Positions 16,302-24,624 of a stretch of DNA of 64,000 nucleotides are shown one piece after another; within the stretch, counting starts at the first letter, position 1, and every line of letters begins with the position of its first letter. The stretch covers positions 1 through 64,000 of the forward strand of contig JADFDM010000005.1 of the NCBI GenBank assembly GCA_018262795.1, read 5' to 3'. Under the pieces are notes generated by a model. That model did no database searches and was not told the DNA's origin. It saw nothing but the letters and a program-made list of their open reading frames with translations. Both the position numbers and the translations under genes were made by a program. The stretch is from Sphingobacteriales bacterium. Its GTDB lineage: Bacteria; Bacteroidota; Bacteroidia; Chitinophagales; LD1.

Positions 16302-17222
16302 ATGGAAAAATTCATAAACAAAATAACCGAAGGTAACTGTGTAGAAGTGATGCGACAGTTTGACAATGAGGTGATAGACCTTACTGTTACTTCACCCCCT
16401 TATGACGACTTGAGAAACTACAAAGGATATGTGTTTCCTTTTGAAGATATTGTAAAGGAACTTTATCGCATTACAAAACCTGGCGGTGTTGTAGTTTGGG
16501 TAGTTGCTGATGCGACAATAGACGCAACAGAAACAGGAACAAGTTTTAAACAGGCTTTATTCTTCAAAGAGACTGGTTTCAACTTGCACGACACGATGAT
16601 TTTTCGTAAGAAAAATCCAATTCCGCAAATTTATCGCAAGCGGTACAACAACGAGTTTGAATATATGTTCGTGTTTAGTAAAGGAGTAGTAAAGACACAC
16701 AACCCCATAATGGTTGACTGTATGCACGCAGGTTTGGAATTGAACGGAACGACATACAAGAACTATTCAAAGAACGAGCAGACAAGAGAAAAGATGGCAA
16801 AACCCGTTAAGGACAAAAAAATTAGTGGTAATATTTGGGAGTATGTTGTCGGCAAAAAACTTGAAGACCAAGAAGCAAAAGGACACCCTGCACCATTCCC
16901 CTGCGAACTTGTAAGAGATCATATAAAATCGTGGTCAAATCAAGGCGACATAGTATTTGACCCAATGAGCGGTAGCGGGACAACTGCACGAGTAGCTTAT
17001 GAAATGGGCAGACAATATATCGGTATTGACATAAGTCATGAATATTGTGAAATCGCAAGAAAACGAGTAAAACTAATTGCAGATGCTCCGACTTTATTTG
17101 TTGTCGAAGAACCTAAAGAAGAATACTTTGCTGAAATAGAAGAAGAACAGCCGCCAACAGCGATTTTGCGTAATGTCGGGGACAGTGCTAAATTGGACGG
17201 TAGTGCTTCTAAAAAACGGTAG
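16302..17222 (+). CDS. Cognate DNA methyltransferase of the HindIII-like system
   Basis: A 306-aa beta-class DNA methyltransferase: the catalytic motif IV (TSPPYDDLRNY, residues 30-40) precedes the target-recognition region and the AdoMet-binding motif I (FDPMSGSGTT, about 224-233, then GRQYIGIDIS). SPPY occurs in both N4-cytosine and N6-adenine enzymes; the pairing with a HindIII-like nuclease favours adenine methylation in AAGCTT, as inference. It protects host DNA from the nuclease encoded 8 bp upstream. The last codons lie in a 19-bp tandem duplication, so the C-terminus (SASKKR) may be a recent alteration. Confidence 0.92.
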   Translation: MEKFINKITEGNCVEVMRQFDNEVIDLTVTSPPYDDLRNYKGYVFPFEDIVKELYRITKPGGVVVWVVADATIDATETGTSFKQALFFKETGFNLHDTMIFRKKNPIPQIYRKRYNNEFEYMFVFSKGVVKTHNPIMVDCMHAGLELNGTTYKNYSKNEQTREKMAKPVKDKKISGNIWEYVVGKKLEDQEAKGHPAPFPCELVRDHIKSWSNQGDIVFDPMSGSGTTARVAYEMGRQYIGIDISHEYCEIARKRVKLIADAPTLFVVEEPKEEYFAEIEEEQPPTAILRNVGDSAKLDGSASKKR

Positions 17223-17232
17223 TGCTTCTAAA
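17197..17232. repeat. Tandem 19-bp duplication across the methyltransferase stop
   Basis: ACGGTAGTGCTTCTAAA occurs at 17197-17213 and 17216-17232. The gene's TAG stop (17220-17222) lies in the second copy; in the first copy the same TAG is out of frame. Confidence 0.75.
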
Positions 17233-17296
17233 TCCTCGTCCTCGCCTATAGCCGAGCCTGAGTTAGGGGATGAGGATTCACGACCTCAAAGACCCA

Positions 17297-17332
17297 AATC
17301 GAACATCGAACATTACAAAATCGCACATCGCT
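17297..17332. repeat. Heptanucleotide tandem repeat (AATCGAA type)
   Basis: Units AATCGAA, CATCGAA, CATTACAA (8), AATCGCA, CATCGCT. Noncoding, between the methyltransferase and the DUF486 gene. Confidence 0.6.
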
Positions 17333-17378
17333 TCGGAAGCCGGAAACAGAATTACTTTTGCCAAAAACCTGTATTGCA

Positions 17379-17747
17379 ATGAAAGGCGCATTAACCATTG
17401 GACTTCTAATTTTGAGTAACTCATTTATGATAATTGCTTGGTATGGGCATTTGAAATTTGCCGAATTAAAGTGGTTCAGCAAATTGGGCTTGCTTTCAAT
17501 CATATTGATTAGCTGGGGCATTGCACTTTTTGAATACCTGTTTCAAGTTCCGGCAAATAGAATTGGGTTTAAAGGGAATGGCGGCCCTTTTTCTCTGATC
17601 CAACTAAAATTAATTCAGGAAGTGATTACTCTCACCGTGTTTGCAGCCTTTACCTTGATTGTATTCAAAACAGAAACTTTCAGAGCTAACCACCTCCTTT
17701 CATTTCTCTTTTTGATTTTGGCGGTTTACTTCATGTTTAAGAAGTAA
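17379..17747 (+). CDS. DUF486 / DMT-family membrane protein
   Basis: A 122-aa protein with four predicted transmembrane helices, matching the DUF486 family of small drug/metabolite-transporter-like proteins. The family's hallmark segments are visible: AWYGHLKF in helix 1, SWGIALFEYLFQVPANRIGF after helix 2, and FSLIQLKLIQEVITLTVF in helix 3. Transport substrate unknown. Start chosen at 17379 (MKGALTIG); an in-frame ATG at 17358 would add seven residues. A TACTTTTG box just upstream (about 17349-17356) supports the later start. Confidence 0.85.
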   Translation: MKGALTIGLLILSNSFMIIAWYGHLKFAELKWFSKLGLLSIILISWGIALFEYLFQVPANRIGFKGNGGPFSLIQLKLIQEVITLTVFAAFTLIVFKTETFRANHLLSFLFLILAVYFMFKK

Positions 17748-17971
17748 AGTATTCTACTTAGGAGTGCCTTTGAGCATTCTCAAAAAGTCACAGAGCAATA
17801 AGGGTATAAGTTGCGCTTACGTGTAACCAAAACAATACCTTGCCGCTGTCAATGGCCGCCATTATCTTAGATAGAATTATGCAAAGGGGTGGGCTGGTTT
17901 TATACCTCACCTAAGCTACCTATCCGTCTCCACCTAAAATAAAAATCAAATTCCTTCTTACCTTTCGCCCC

Positions 17972-19963
17972 ATGCTATTCGACCGCAAACAACTGAGCAA
18001 TGAAGAGTTGATACAACTTTACAAACTGCTTTTAAAACCTCGCGTTATTGAAGAGCGGATGCTCAAATTATTGCGGCAAGGGAGAGTGAGTAAATGGTTT
18101 TCGGGAATCGGGCAGGAAGCTATTTCTGTAGGGGTAACGGCTGCCTTAGAGCCGAACGAATACGTTTGCCCGCTGCACCGGAACCTCGGAGTTTTTACCA
18201 CCCGCGACTGCGATCTACAACAACTCTTCGAACAATTTCAAGGAAAGCAAAACGGCTTTTCGCAAGGGCGCGAAAGAAGTTTTCACTTCGGCACCAATGC
18301 GCACCACATAGTCGGAATGATCTCTCATCTGGGGCCGCAGTTGTGCGTAGGTGATGGCATTGCGCTGGCCGCTAAACTAAAGCAAGAGAAAAAAATCACG
18401 GTCGCTTTTACCGGTGATGGCGGAACAAGCGAAGGCGACTTTCACGAAGCCTGCAACATTGCTGCGGTTTGGGATTTGCCCATTATCATTTTGGTAGAGA
18501 ACAATGGCTACGGACTATCTACCCCCATCAGCGAACAGTTTCGATGCAAATACTTGGCAGAGCGCGCCATTGGCTATGGTATCAAAGGATTAACGATTGA
18601 CGGCAACAACATTCTGGAAGTGTATCACACGGTGAAAAAACTTCGCAAAGAAATGATTCGGGAGCCGCACCCGGTACTGTTGGAATGTTTAACTTTCAGA
18701 ATGCGCGGACATGAAGAAGCCAGCGGAGTGAAATATGTACCGAAAGAACTTTTTGAACAGTGGGAGAAGAAAGACCCGGTAACGAACTATGAAAACTGGT
18801 TGCTGGAAGAAGGGATTATTTCTAAGGATTATCCCGCGGCCTTAAAAAGTGAATTTGATAAGGAGATTCGAGCGGCTTTTGAGGCAGCCGATAAAGAACC
18901 GGAGATAAGCGTTGATGCCACCAAGGAACAGACCGAGATATACTGCCCCGCTGTTGTTCAAATCCGAAACCCGAAATCCGAAACCCGAAATAAACTGCGT
19001 TTGGTAGATGCCATTTCAGAAGGATTAAAACAATCTATGGAGCGCTTTCCCAACCTCGTTATCATGGGGCAAGATGTAGCGGAGTACGGTGGCGTATTCA
19101 AAATCACCGAAGGGTTTGTAGGAGCCTTTGGCAAAGAAAGAGTGCGCAATACCCCGCTGTGTGAGTCGGGAATTTTAAGCGCTTCGCTCGGCATGAGTAT
19201 AAAAGGAATGAAAAGTGTAGTAGAAATGCAATTTGCTGATTTCGTTTCTACCGGCTTCAATGCCATTGTAAATAATCTGGCAAAGAGTTACTGGCGCTGG
19301 AGTCAAAAGGCAGATGTGGTCATTAGAATGCCCACAGGAGCAGGTGTAGGGGCCGGACCTTTTCACTCGCAAAGCAATGAAGCGTGGTTCTTTCATGTGC
19401 CCGGCCTCAAAATTGTTTATCCCTCTTCGGCAGAAGATGCAAAAGGCTTGTTGTGTGCGGCCATTGAAGATCCAAACCCGGTGATGTACTTTGAACACAA
19501 AGCACTCTACCGAAGTATTGAAGGGGAAGTGCCGGAAGAGTATTACACGCTCGAAATCGGGAAAGCAAAATTGGTGAGCGAAGGCAGCGACCTCTCTATT
19601 ATTACTTACGGAGCCGGTGTGCATTGGGCACTCGAAGAAATCAAAAATCGGAAATTGGAAAGAGGAGATTTCAATGCAGACATACTCGATTTAAGAACAC
19701 TTCTTCCTTTCGATAAAGAAGCGATTGAAGCCACCGTAAAGAAAACCGGAAAGATTTTAATTTTGCACGAAGACACCTTGGTTGGCGGAATAGGCGCAGA
19801 AATTTCTGCATGGATTACAGAAAACTTTTTTGAATACTTAGATGCACCGGTAATGCGCTGTGCCTCTTTAGATACGCCCGTTCCCTTTGCAATTCCTTTG
19901 GAGAAAAATTTTCTGGCTAAGCAGCGCTTGAGTGCCACCATTGAAGCATTGTTAGAGTACTAG
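17972..19963 (+). CDS. 2-oxoacid dehydrogenase E1, fused alpha and beta subunits
   Basis: Thiamine-diphosphate-dependent E1 of a branched-chain-type 2-oxoacid dehydrogenase complex, decarboxylating the oxoacid and passing the acyl group to E2. The alpha part (about 1-315) has the ThDP motif GDGGTSEGDFHEACNIA...NNGYG and the HRNLG loop. The beta part (about 340-663) starts LRLVDAISEGL and shows MGQDVAEYGGVFKIT and YLDAPVMR. Both subunits in one 663-aa chain is common in Bacteroidota. The join between them (residues 330-342, QIRNPKSETRNKL) is written by four perfect heptanucleotide repeats. No E2 or E3 gene is nearby. Substrate choice (2-oxoisovalerate versus pyruvate) cannot be settled here. 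Confidence 0.9.
   Translation: MLFDRKQLSNEELIQLYKLLLKPRVIEERMLKLLRQGRVSKWFSGIGQEAISVGVTAALEPNEYVCPLHRNLGVFTTRDCDLQQLFEQFQGKQNGFSQGRERSFHFGTNAHHIVGMISHLGPQLCVGDGIALAAKLKQEKKITVAFTGDGGTSEGDFHEACNIAAVWDLPIIILVENNGYGLSTPISEQFRCKYLAERAIGYGIKGLTIDGNNILEVYHTVKKLRKEMIREPHPVLLECLTFRMRGHEEASGVKYVPKELFEQWEKKDPVTNYENWLLEEGIISKDYPAALKSEFDKEIRAAFEAADKEPEISVDATKEQTEIYCPAVVQIRNPKSETRNKLRLVDAISEGLKQSMERFPNLVIMGQDVAEYGGVFKITEGFVGAFGKERVRNTPLCESGILSASLGMSIKGMKSVVEMQFADFVSTGFNAIVNNLAKSYWRWSQKADVVIRMPTGAGVGAGPFHSQSNEAWFFHVPGLKIVYPSSAEDAKGLLCAAIEDPNPVMYFEHKALYRSIEGEVPEEYYTLEIGKAKLVSEGSDLSIITYGAGVHWALEEIKNRKLERGDFNADILDLRTLLPFDKEAIEATVKKTGKILILHEDTLVGGIGAEISAWITENFFEYLDAPVMRCASLDTPVPFAIPLEKNFLAKQRLSATIEALLEY
18961..18988. 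repeat. Four perfect heptanucleotides in the E1 linker
   Basis: AATCCGA, AACCCGA, AATCCGA, AACCCGA in tandem, inside the coding sequence at the alpha/beta junction. The reading frame passes through without a stop. Confidence 0.85.
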
Positions 19964-20034
19964 CACGGGGTAGATGTATTCTGGATCGCACTTAATAAAT
20001 GCACTTATCTTTAGCGGAACCAAAATTGAATAGT

Positions 20035-20532
20035 ATGCAACCCAATTTACTTGTAAGTGCTTTAACTGCACTGTTTCCGCTTGTGTTTGGTTTTATCTGG
20101 TACCATCCTAAAATACTGGCTGGTGTGTGGAGAAAAGCCGCAGGAGTTCCCGAAGATTCAAGAAAGGGGACCAACTTAGTTTTGCTTGTAGCACTTACTT
20201 ATATCTTCAGCTTTTTCATTGCTGTTACACTCCATTTCATCACCATTCATCAATACGGTTTGCAATCCTTAATCTTACCCGAGAAAGGGCAGCCGATAGA
20301 TGAAAATACCGTAGCAATGGGCCAGCAAGTGTTGACGGCTTTTCAACACAGTTTTAGAACTTTTCACCACGGAGTACTTCACGGAGCTATTACCGGCATT
20401 CTGTTTATCACCCCTATTCTTGGGGTGAACACTCTCTTCGAAAGGAAAGGATGGAAATACTTGCTGATAAACGCGGGCTTCTGGATTATTTGCCTCGCAG
20501 TTATGGGCGGTATTGTATGCCGGTTCGGCTAA
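20035..20532 (+). CDS. DUF1761 membrane protein
   Basis: A 165-aa integral membrane protein of the DUF1761 family: VFGFIWYHPKILAGVWRKAAG (about 17-37) is the family motif, followed by three more hydrophobic helices. Function unknown. I start it at 20035 (MQPNLLVSAL), 12 codons after an earlier ATG at 19999, because family members begin at this point and a TATCTTTA box lies at 20006-20013. A strong bidirectional terminator follows. Confidence 0.8.
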   Translation: MQPNLLVSALTALFPLVFGFIWYHPKILAGVWRKAAGVPEDSRKGTNLVLLVALTYIFSFFIAVTLHFITIHQYGLQSLILPEKGQPIDENTVAMGQQVLTAFQHSFRTFHHGVLHGAITGILFITPILGVNTLFERKGWKYLLINAGFWIICLAVMGGIVCRFG

Positions 20533-20547
20533 TGAAATGCGCAAAAT

Positions 20548-20583
20548 AAAAGAGGCGGGAACTGAGTGGTTCCCGCCTCTTTT
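20548..20583. terminator. Bidirectional intrinsic terminator
   Basis: A perfect 15-bp stem (20548-20562 with 20569-20583, loop TGAGTG) with A-tract on the left arm and T-tract on the right. It can stop both the DUF1761 transcript and the convergent LysM transcript. Confidence 0.9.
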
Positions 20584-20596
20584 ATTTTAGCTCGCC

Positions 20597-21148
20597 TTAT
20601 TTAGATACTCTCAATTTCTGCCCAACGGCAATCGTAGTGGACGAAAGGTTGTTTAGCTGTTTCAGTTCCTCTACAGTAAGGCCATAAATCAAGGCAATGC
20701 GATAAAAGGTTTGTCCCTTCTGAACCGTGTGGTATTGGCTGTCTGATACTTTATACTTAGTACCATCGGGTCCCACTGTTTCCGGTTTGGAAGCAGTCAC
20801 ATTTGTTGAAACTTCTTTTCCCTCCGTAGTTTCTACTACTTTTTTAGAGGAGGCGGAAGTTCCTTTCGGGTCTTTGTAATCTGCTGCTAAAGGGGTGCCT
20901 TCCTCTCCTTCTTTCAGCAGTCGAATCAACACCACTTGATTTGTTTTCACTTGCACATTTGGTGGAAAATCATTCAACAGCAGCAAGTCTTGTAAAGGCA
21001 CGTTGAAGTGTTCTGCTATGTAATTAATAGTTTCTCCCGGCTTAACTTTGTATTGTAAAAACTGAGGCAACCGCTCTTGTGCTGTCGCTGAAAAAAGTCC
21101 AAAAAAGATAAACGAGATACCAAGTAAAAACGGTCTCAATGGTTTCAT
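20597..21148 (-). CDS. Secreted LysM protein
   Basis: A 183-aa exported protein with two LysM peptidoglycan-binding domains. Signal peptide about residues 1-24 (ending ATAQ), LysM 1 at about 33-78 (YKVKPGETINYIAEHFNVPLQ), a Thr/Ser/Lys-rich linker, LysM 2 at about 137-182 (YHTVQKGQTFYRIALIYGL, ending VGQKLRVSK). No catalytic domain is present, so it probably binds the cell wall as a structural or scaffold protein. An upstream in-frame ATG at 21253 is rejected because the extension precedes a normal signal peptide. Confidence 0.88.
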   Translation of the reverse strand: MKPLRPFLLGISFIFFGLFSATAQERLPQFLQYKVKPGETINYIAEHFNVPLQDLLLLNDFPPNVQVKTNQVVLIRLLKEGEEGTPLAADYKDPKGTSASSKKVVETTEGKEVSTNVTASKPETVGPDGTKYKVSDSQYHTVQKGQTFYRIALIYGLTVEELKQLNNLSSTTIAVGQKLRVSK

Positions 21149-21305
21149 AGTGCTGACTATTAGTTTCGCAAGATAAAAATTCTTTTGACTTGTATTTGTA
21201 GATAAATGGTTGTTAAAACCATCGAAGTCACGGAGGATATTTTCGGAACGCAAATGAACAGAAATCTTCTCTTTTATCTTTTAGAGATTGGCATTTATTG
21301 TTCGA

Positions 21306-21671
21306 TTACTCTTTTGAAAACGATGAATTATTTTTAGCTGAAAATCTTTTCTCATACCCGATCCAAACAAACATAGCCGGCAGCAGAATCACCACTAACA
21401 TACATACGGGCTGCACAGTATGATGCGCAACAAAAGTTTGCTCTAAGCATACCATGTGATTAGCAAAAGGATATAGCATCGCAAGACCGAAGCCATACCA
21501 TCGAAACCGGAAATTACCGGTGAAGAAAAAAAGGCACAAACTGTAACTGATTAAATGAACCACATGCGATAAGTTCGATTCATCACTGAAAGGATTCATC
21601 AAGCCATATAAGTGAACTCCAATACAGATGAGGAGAAACAATGCGAAAGTTGACTTTAGAATTGTTTTCAT
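21306..21671 (-). CDS. Small membrane protein, unknown
   Basis: A 121-aa protein with about four hydrophobic segments (residues 8-26, 37-53, 58-72, 88-105), conserved-looking HVVHLISYSLCLFFF and TVQPVCMLVVILLP segments, and a basic tail. I do not recognise the family. It lies 13 bp downstream of the heptose adenylyltransferase gene on the same strand, so it may be co-transcribed. Confidence 0.65.
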   Translation of the reverse strand: MKTILKSTFALFLLICIGVHLYGLMNPFSDESNLSHVVHLISYSLCLFFFTGNFRFRWYGFGLAMLYPFANHMVCLEQTFVAHHTVQPVCMLVVILLPAMFVWIGYEKRFSAKNNSSFSKE

Positions 21672-21684
21672 GACTCGGAATGGG

Positions 21685-22170
21685 CTACTTCATTTTGTCA
21701 ATAATCCCGGTCGTGCTGAACCCTTCAAGAAAAGGAATGGTGTAAACCTTTCCTCCGCTGCCCTTTACAAAAGTGGCACCTACAATCTGCTCTTTCTGCC
21801 AATCTCCCCCTTTTACAAGTACATCCGGCTGCAAAGCCTGTATTAGATTTTCGGGAGTGTCCTCCTCAAAAATGACTACGGCATCGGTAAATATATTAGC
21901 CGCCAGCATTTGAGCGCGAGCTTGCTCGTTGTTCAAAGGCCGCGAAGTGCCTTTCAATCTTTTTACCGAAGCATCAGAATTTATCCCAACCACTACCCGA
22001 TCTCCTAAAGCAGCACAACCCGCCAATAGTTGCAAATGCCCCGGGTGAAGAATATCAAAACACCCGTTTGTAAAAACCACGGTATCGCCCAAGGCACGCC
22101 AAAAAGCAATGCGGCTCAGTAACTCTTCCAGCGAGAAAATCCGGCTGCTTATTTTTTTATCCGACATCAC
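21685..22170 (-). CDS. rfaE2: D-glycero-beta-D-manno-heptose 1-phosphate adenylyltransferase
   Basis: A nucleotidyltransferase that makes ADP-heptose for lipopolysaccharide core. It has the cytidylyltransferase-like signature FTNGCFDILHPGHL (residues about 34-47) with the HxGH element, VVGINSDASVKRLKG, and VKGGDWQKEQIVGA followed by GFSTTGII. At 161 aa it corresponds to the HldE C-terminal domain alone; the kinase half is not in this window. The next gene upstream, a flippase-like membrane protein, is 10 bp away. Confidence 0.9.
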   Translation of the reverse strand: MMSDKKISSRIFSLEELLSRIAFWRALGDTVVFTNGCFDILHPGHLQLLAGCAALGDRVVVGINSDASVKRLKGTSRPLNNEQARAQMLAANIFTDAVVIFEEDTPENLIQALQPDVLVKGGDWQKEQIVGATFVKGSGGKVYTIPFLEGFSTTGIIDKMK

Positions 22171-22180
22171 AGCTTGATTT

Positions 22181-23197
22181 TTAGGGTTGCGTATTTAACG
22201 CAACGTTGCGATTCATTATTGCCAGCAGAATTAGTGAAATAATTCCACCAATTAAAATAGAGGTCATTTGTGCTGCCCATACTACAGATCCAAAGGCATA
22301 GCCGATGGTGGCATTTACACCGTATAACAAAAGTACTTGTTGAACAAACAAAGGATAAACTCCAATGCCGCCCGGTGTCGCTACCATCGCAAAGCCTCCG
22401 AAGAAAAGGCAAGCCACTCCTGCAAACAAACCAAGGCCTTGCGTTTCGGGCAATGCCAGAAAACTGAGGTAGATCATCAGAAAATAACAAACCCAAATGA
22501 AAACAGAATGGAAAAGAAACTCCCAGGGACGTTTCAAATTTTTAATACTCTTTAGCCCCTCCGCAAAGCCGAGTAACCTTTCTTTTGCTATCTCCTTCAA
22601 CTTTTTAAAACCGTATTTGCGCTGAATATAAATAGCGGCCAGTATCAAAGCTGTAGCCACCCCTACTAACACTATCCATTTGGTGAAATCGGGTTGAGTA
22701 GTTGCAACTGCCTGCTTGTTCAGCACATTCTTTTCGAAGAAGGCGAAGAGGCGATCATATTCTACCAACAACAACACCCCGCCAATTACAAGAATGGAAA
22801 TAAGATCTACAAAGCGTTCTACTACCATAGTTCCGATAGATTTATCGAGCGGCACATTCTCATACCGAGCCAGTACCCCACAGCGAGTTACTTCTCCCAG
22901 CCTCGGGAAAAACAGATTGAAGAAGTACATCATCATGACTGAAAAATAGGTGTTCCAAAAACCGGGTTTGTTTCCCGTTGGTTCCAACAACTGTCGCCAT
23001 CTCTGAGCACGACTGAAATTAGATAGCAAGCCTAGCAAGGGGGCCAAAATAATCCAGAAGTAGTTCGCCCGCTTAAAGGCTTCGATAGTATCTTGCTTTT
23101 GGTCAGGTGTCATTTTGCTGACAAACCAAAACACTAAAGCTATTCCCAAACCCAAGGATAGAGTTAGCTTGAGAAAATTGAGCAGCAGCTTTTTCAA
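22181..23197 (-). CDS. Lysylphosphatidylglycerol-synthase-type membrane protein (UPF0104)
   Basis: A 338-aa polytopic membrane protein of the LPG_synthase_TM / UPF0104 family, with about eight helices. Family features: a loop with NFSRAQRWRQLLEP (about 59-73), LFFPRLGEVTRCGVLARYENV (about 95-115) and a late GGFAMVATPGGIGVYPLFVQ stretch. No aminoacyl-transferase domain is present, so lysyl-PG synthesis is unlikely; flippase-like transport is often proposed. It is 3 bp from panD and 10 bp from the heptose gene, in a minus-strand operon. Confidence 0.87.
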   Translation of the reverse strand: MKKLLLNFLKLTLSLGLGIALVFWFVSKMTPDQKQDTIEAFKRANYFWIILAPLLGLLSNFSRAQRWRQLLEPTGNKPGFWNTYFSVMMMYFFNLFFPRLGEVTRCGVLARYENVPLDKSIGTMVVERFVDLISILVIGGVLLLVEYDRLFAFFEKNVLNKQAVATTQPDFTKWIVLVGVATALILAAIYIQRKYGFKKLKEIAKERLLGFAEGLKSIKNLKRPWEFLFHSVFIWVCYFLMIYLSFLALPETQGLGLFAGVACLFFGGFAMVATPGGIGVYPLFVQQVLLLYGVNATIGYAFGSVVWAAQMTSILIGGIISLILLAIMNRNVALNTQP

Positions 23198-23200
23198 GAT

Positions 23201-23551
23201 TTATTCTGTGATTTGATTGGAGCTATTCACATGCACCGTTACCGGCACAAAGGTTTTATATTCCTCCATAGTGACCATACAATAGGAGATGATAATGACC
23301 ATATCTCCTACGGCAACTTTTCGGGCAGCCGGCCCATTTAGGCAAATGACTCCTGAGCCGCGTTCGCCTTTTATCACATAGGTTTCTAAACGTTCCCCGT
23401 TACTAATGTTCACTATCTGTACGCGCTCATTCTCTACAATATTAGAGGCTTCCATTAAATTCTCATCAATGGTTACACTTCCTATATAATTCAAATCAGC
23501 TTGGGTAACGGTAGCCCGGTGTATTTTCGACTTATAAACGGTTAGCATCAT
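23201..23551 (-). CDS. panD: Aspartate 1-decarboxylase
   Basis: Makes beta-alanine for pantothenate and coenzyme A. The pro-enzyme self-cleaves at Gly-Ser; the conserved SVTIDENLM segment (about residues 26-34) carries the pair, with the N-terminal [14 protein letters not shown] and the later [14 protein letters not shown] region binding substrate. Length 116 aa is typical. panC lies 90 bp upstream on the same strand, so both pantothenate steps are together. Confidence 0.94.
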   Translation of the reverse strand: MMLTVYKSKIHRATVTQADLNYIGSVTIDENLMEASNIVENERVQIVNISNGERLETYVIKGERGSGVICLNGPAARKVAVGDMVIIISYCMVTMEEYKTFVPVTVHVNSSNQITE

Positions 23552-23641
23552 AGCGGTGGCGAAAGTAAATTAATTTTAAAAATGCGGTAATGGGAACCGT
23601 TGAAGAAATTGCAAAACTCTCTGGTTCGAGGAAACTGAAAA

Positions 23642-24490
23642 TTAATTCAACAGCAAGTTATCAATCAACCGCACTCCTCCAATCCAAACTGCGGTGAGTG
23701 CCACCATTTTTTCTGTTCTTTTTCTTACCGGTTTTAGTGTAGTAGCATTCCGGATAGAAAAATATTCCGGATCTATTCCTTTTATTGCCTGCAAGCGGTT
23801 GATCGCTTCTTGCTCTAATTGTTTTAGTGTATTCGATGGCTTTGCGGAGGCCGTTTTGATAAACTTTAAGGTTTCGGAAATTTTCACAGCCAGCTTCCGC
23901 GACTTTTTATCCAGCCTCACATTTCGCGAACTCATTGCCAAGCCATCGCTTTCGCGTAAGGTAGGGCATACCATCAGGCGAGTGTCAAACTTTCGCTTTT
24001 TAATTAATTGGCCAACTATTAATTGTTGCTGGTAATCTTTCTGCCCCATAAATAAGAAGTCAGGCTTTACAATCCGCAGTAACTTTTCAACTATTTGAGC
24101 CATACCTTCAAAATGCCCGGGGCGGTGCTCCCCTTCTAATGTTTGGGCGATAAATCCAAAATCAATTTTCAATGGGTCAGATAGGCCATTAGGGTACATT
24201 TCTTTCACCGATGGCATAAAAAGCACCTCGCACTCAACTGCCAACAGTATATCCATATCGGCTGATAAGGTGGAAGGGTAATTCTGAAAATCGGTCGGAT
24301 CATTAAACTGTGTGGGATTTACAAAAATGCTGCAAACCGTAAGGTCAGTGGTTTCTTTTGAAGCTTTTATGAGTGAAATGTGCCCCTGATGCAGTGCTCC
24401 CATGGTCGGTACAAAGCCTATTTTTTGACCTCTATTTTTACACTTTATCAAGTATCTATCAAGGCTTTGTGCATGTTTAAAAACAATCAT
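23642..24490 (-). CDS. panC: Pantoate-beta-alanine ligase
   Basis: ATP-dependent joining of pantoate and beta-alanine to pantothenate. Signature segments: VPTMGALHQGHISLIKAS (about 27-44; HxGH), FVNPTQFN, FMGQKDYQQQLIV and REsDGLAMSSRNVRL (the KMSKS-like MSSRN). Length 282 aa is full. First gene of the pan operon, divergent from the glycogen synthase gene with a 134-bp shared promoter region. Confidence 0.95.
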   Translation of the reverse strand: MIVFKHAQSLDRYLIKCKNRGQKIGFVPTMGALHQGHISLIKASKETTDLTVCSIFVNPTQFNDPTDFQNYPSTLSADMDILLAVECEVLFMPSVKEMYPNGLSDPLKIDFGFIAQTLEGEHRPGHFEGMAQIVEKLLRIVKPDFLFMGQKDYQQQLIVGQLIKKRKFDTRLMVCPTLRESDGLAMSSRNVRLDKKSRKLAVKISETLKFIKTASAKPSNTLKQLEQEAINRLQAIKGIDPEYFSIRNATTLKPVRKRTEKMVALTAVWIGGVRLIDNLLLN

Positions 24491-24525
24491 AACTATAGCT
24501 CCTTAACAAGATCAGAGAAGATTAT

Positions 24526-24559
24526 TTTGGGGTTTTTCGGATTTTTGTTATTATCTTTG
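24526..24559 (+). promoter_or_regulatory. Bacteroidota-type promoter of the glycogen synthase gene
   Basis: TTTG (24526-24529), 22-bp spacer, TATCTTTG (24552-24559), a perfect match to TTTG/TAnnTTTG within the accepted 17-23 bp spacing. Predicted start near 24566, 59 bp before the gene. Confidence 0.65.
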
Positions 24560-24624
24560 CAGACCGTTTTGAAAGAGCACCCTTTCCGGTATCATTTTTT
24601 CACACGTCAAATCAAATCAATAAT

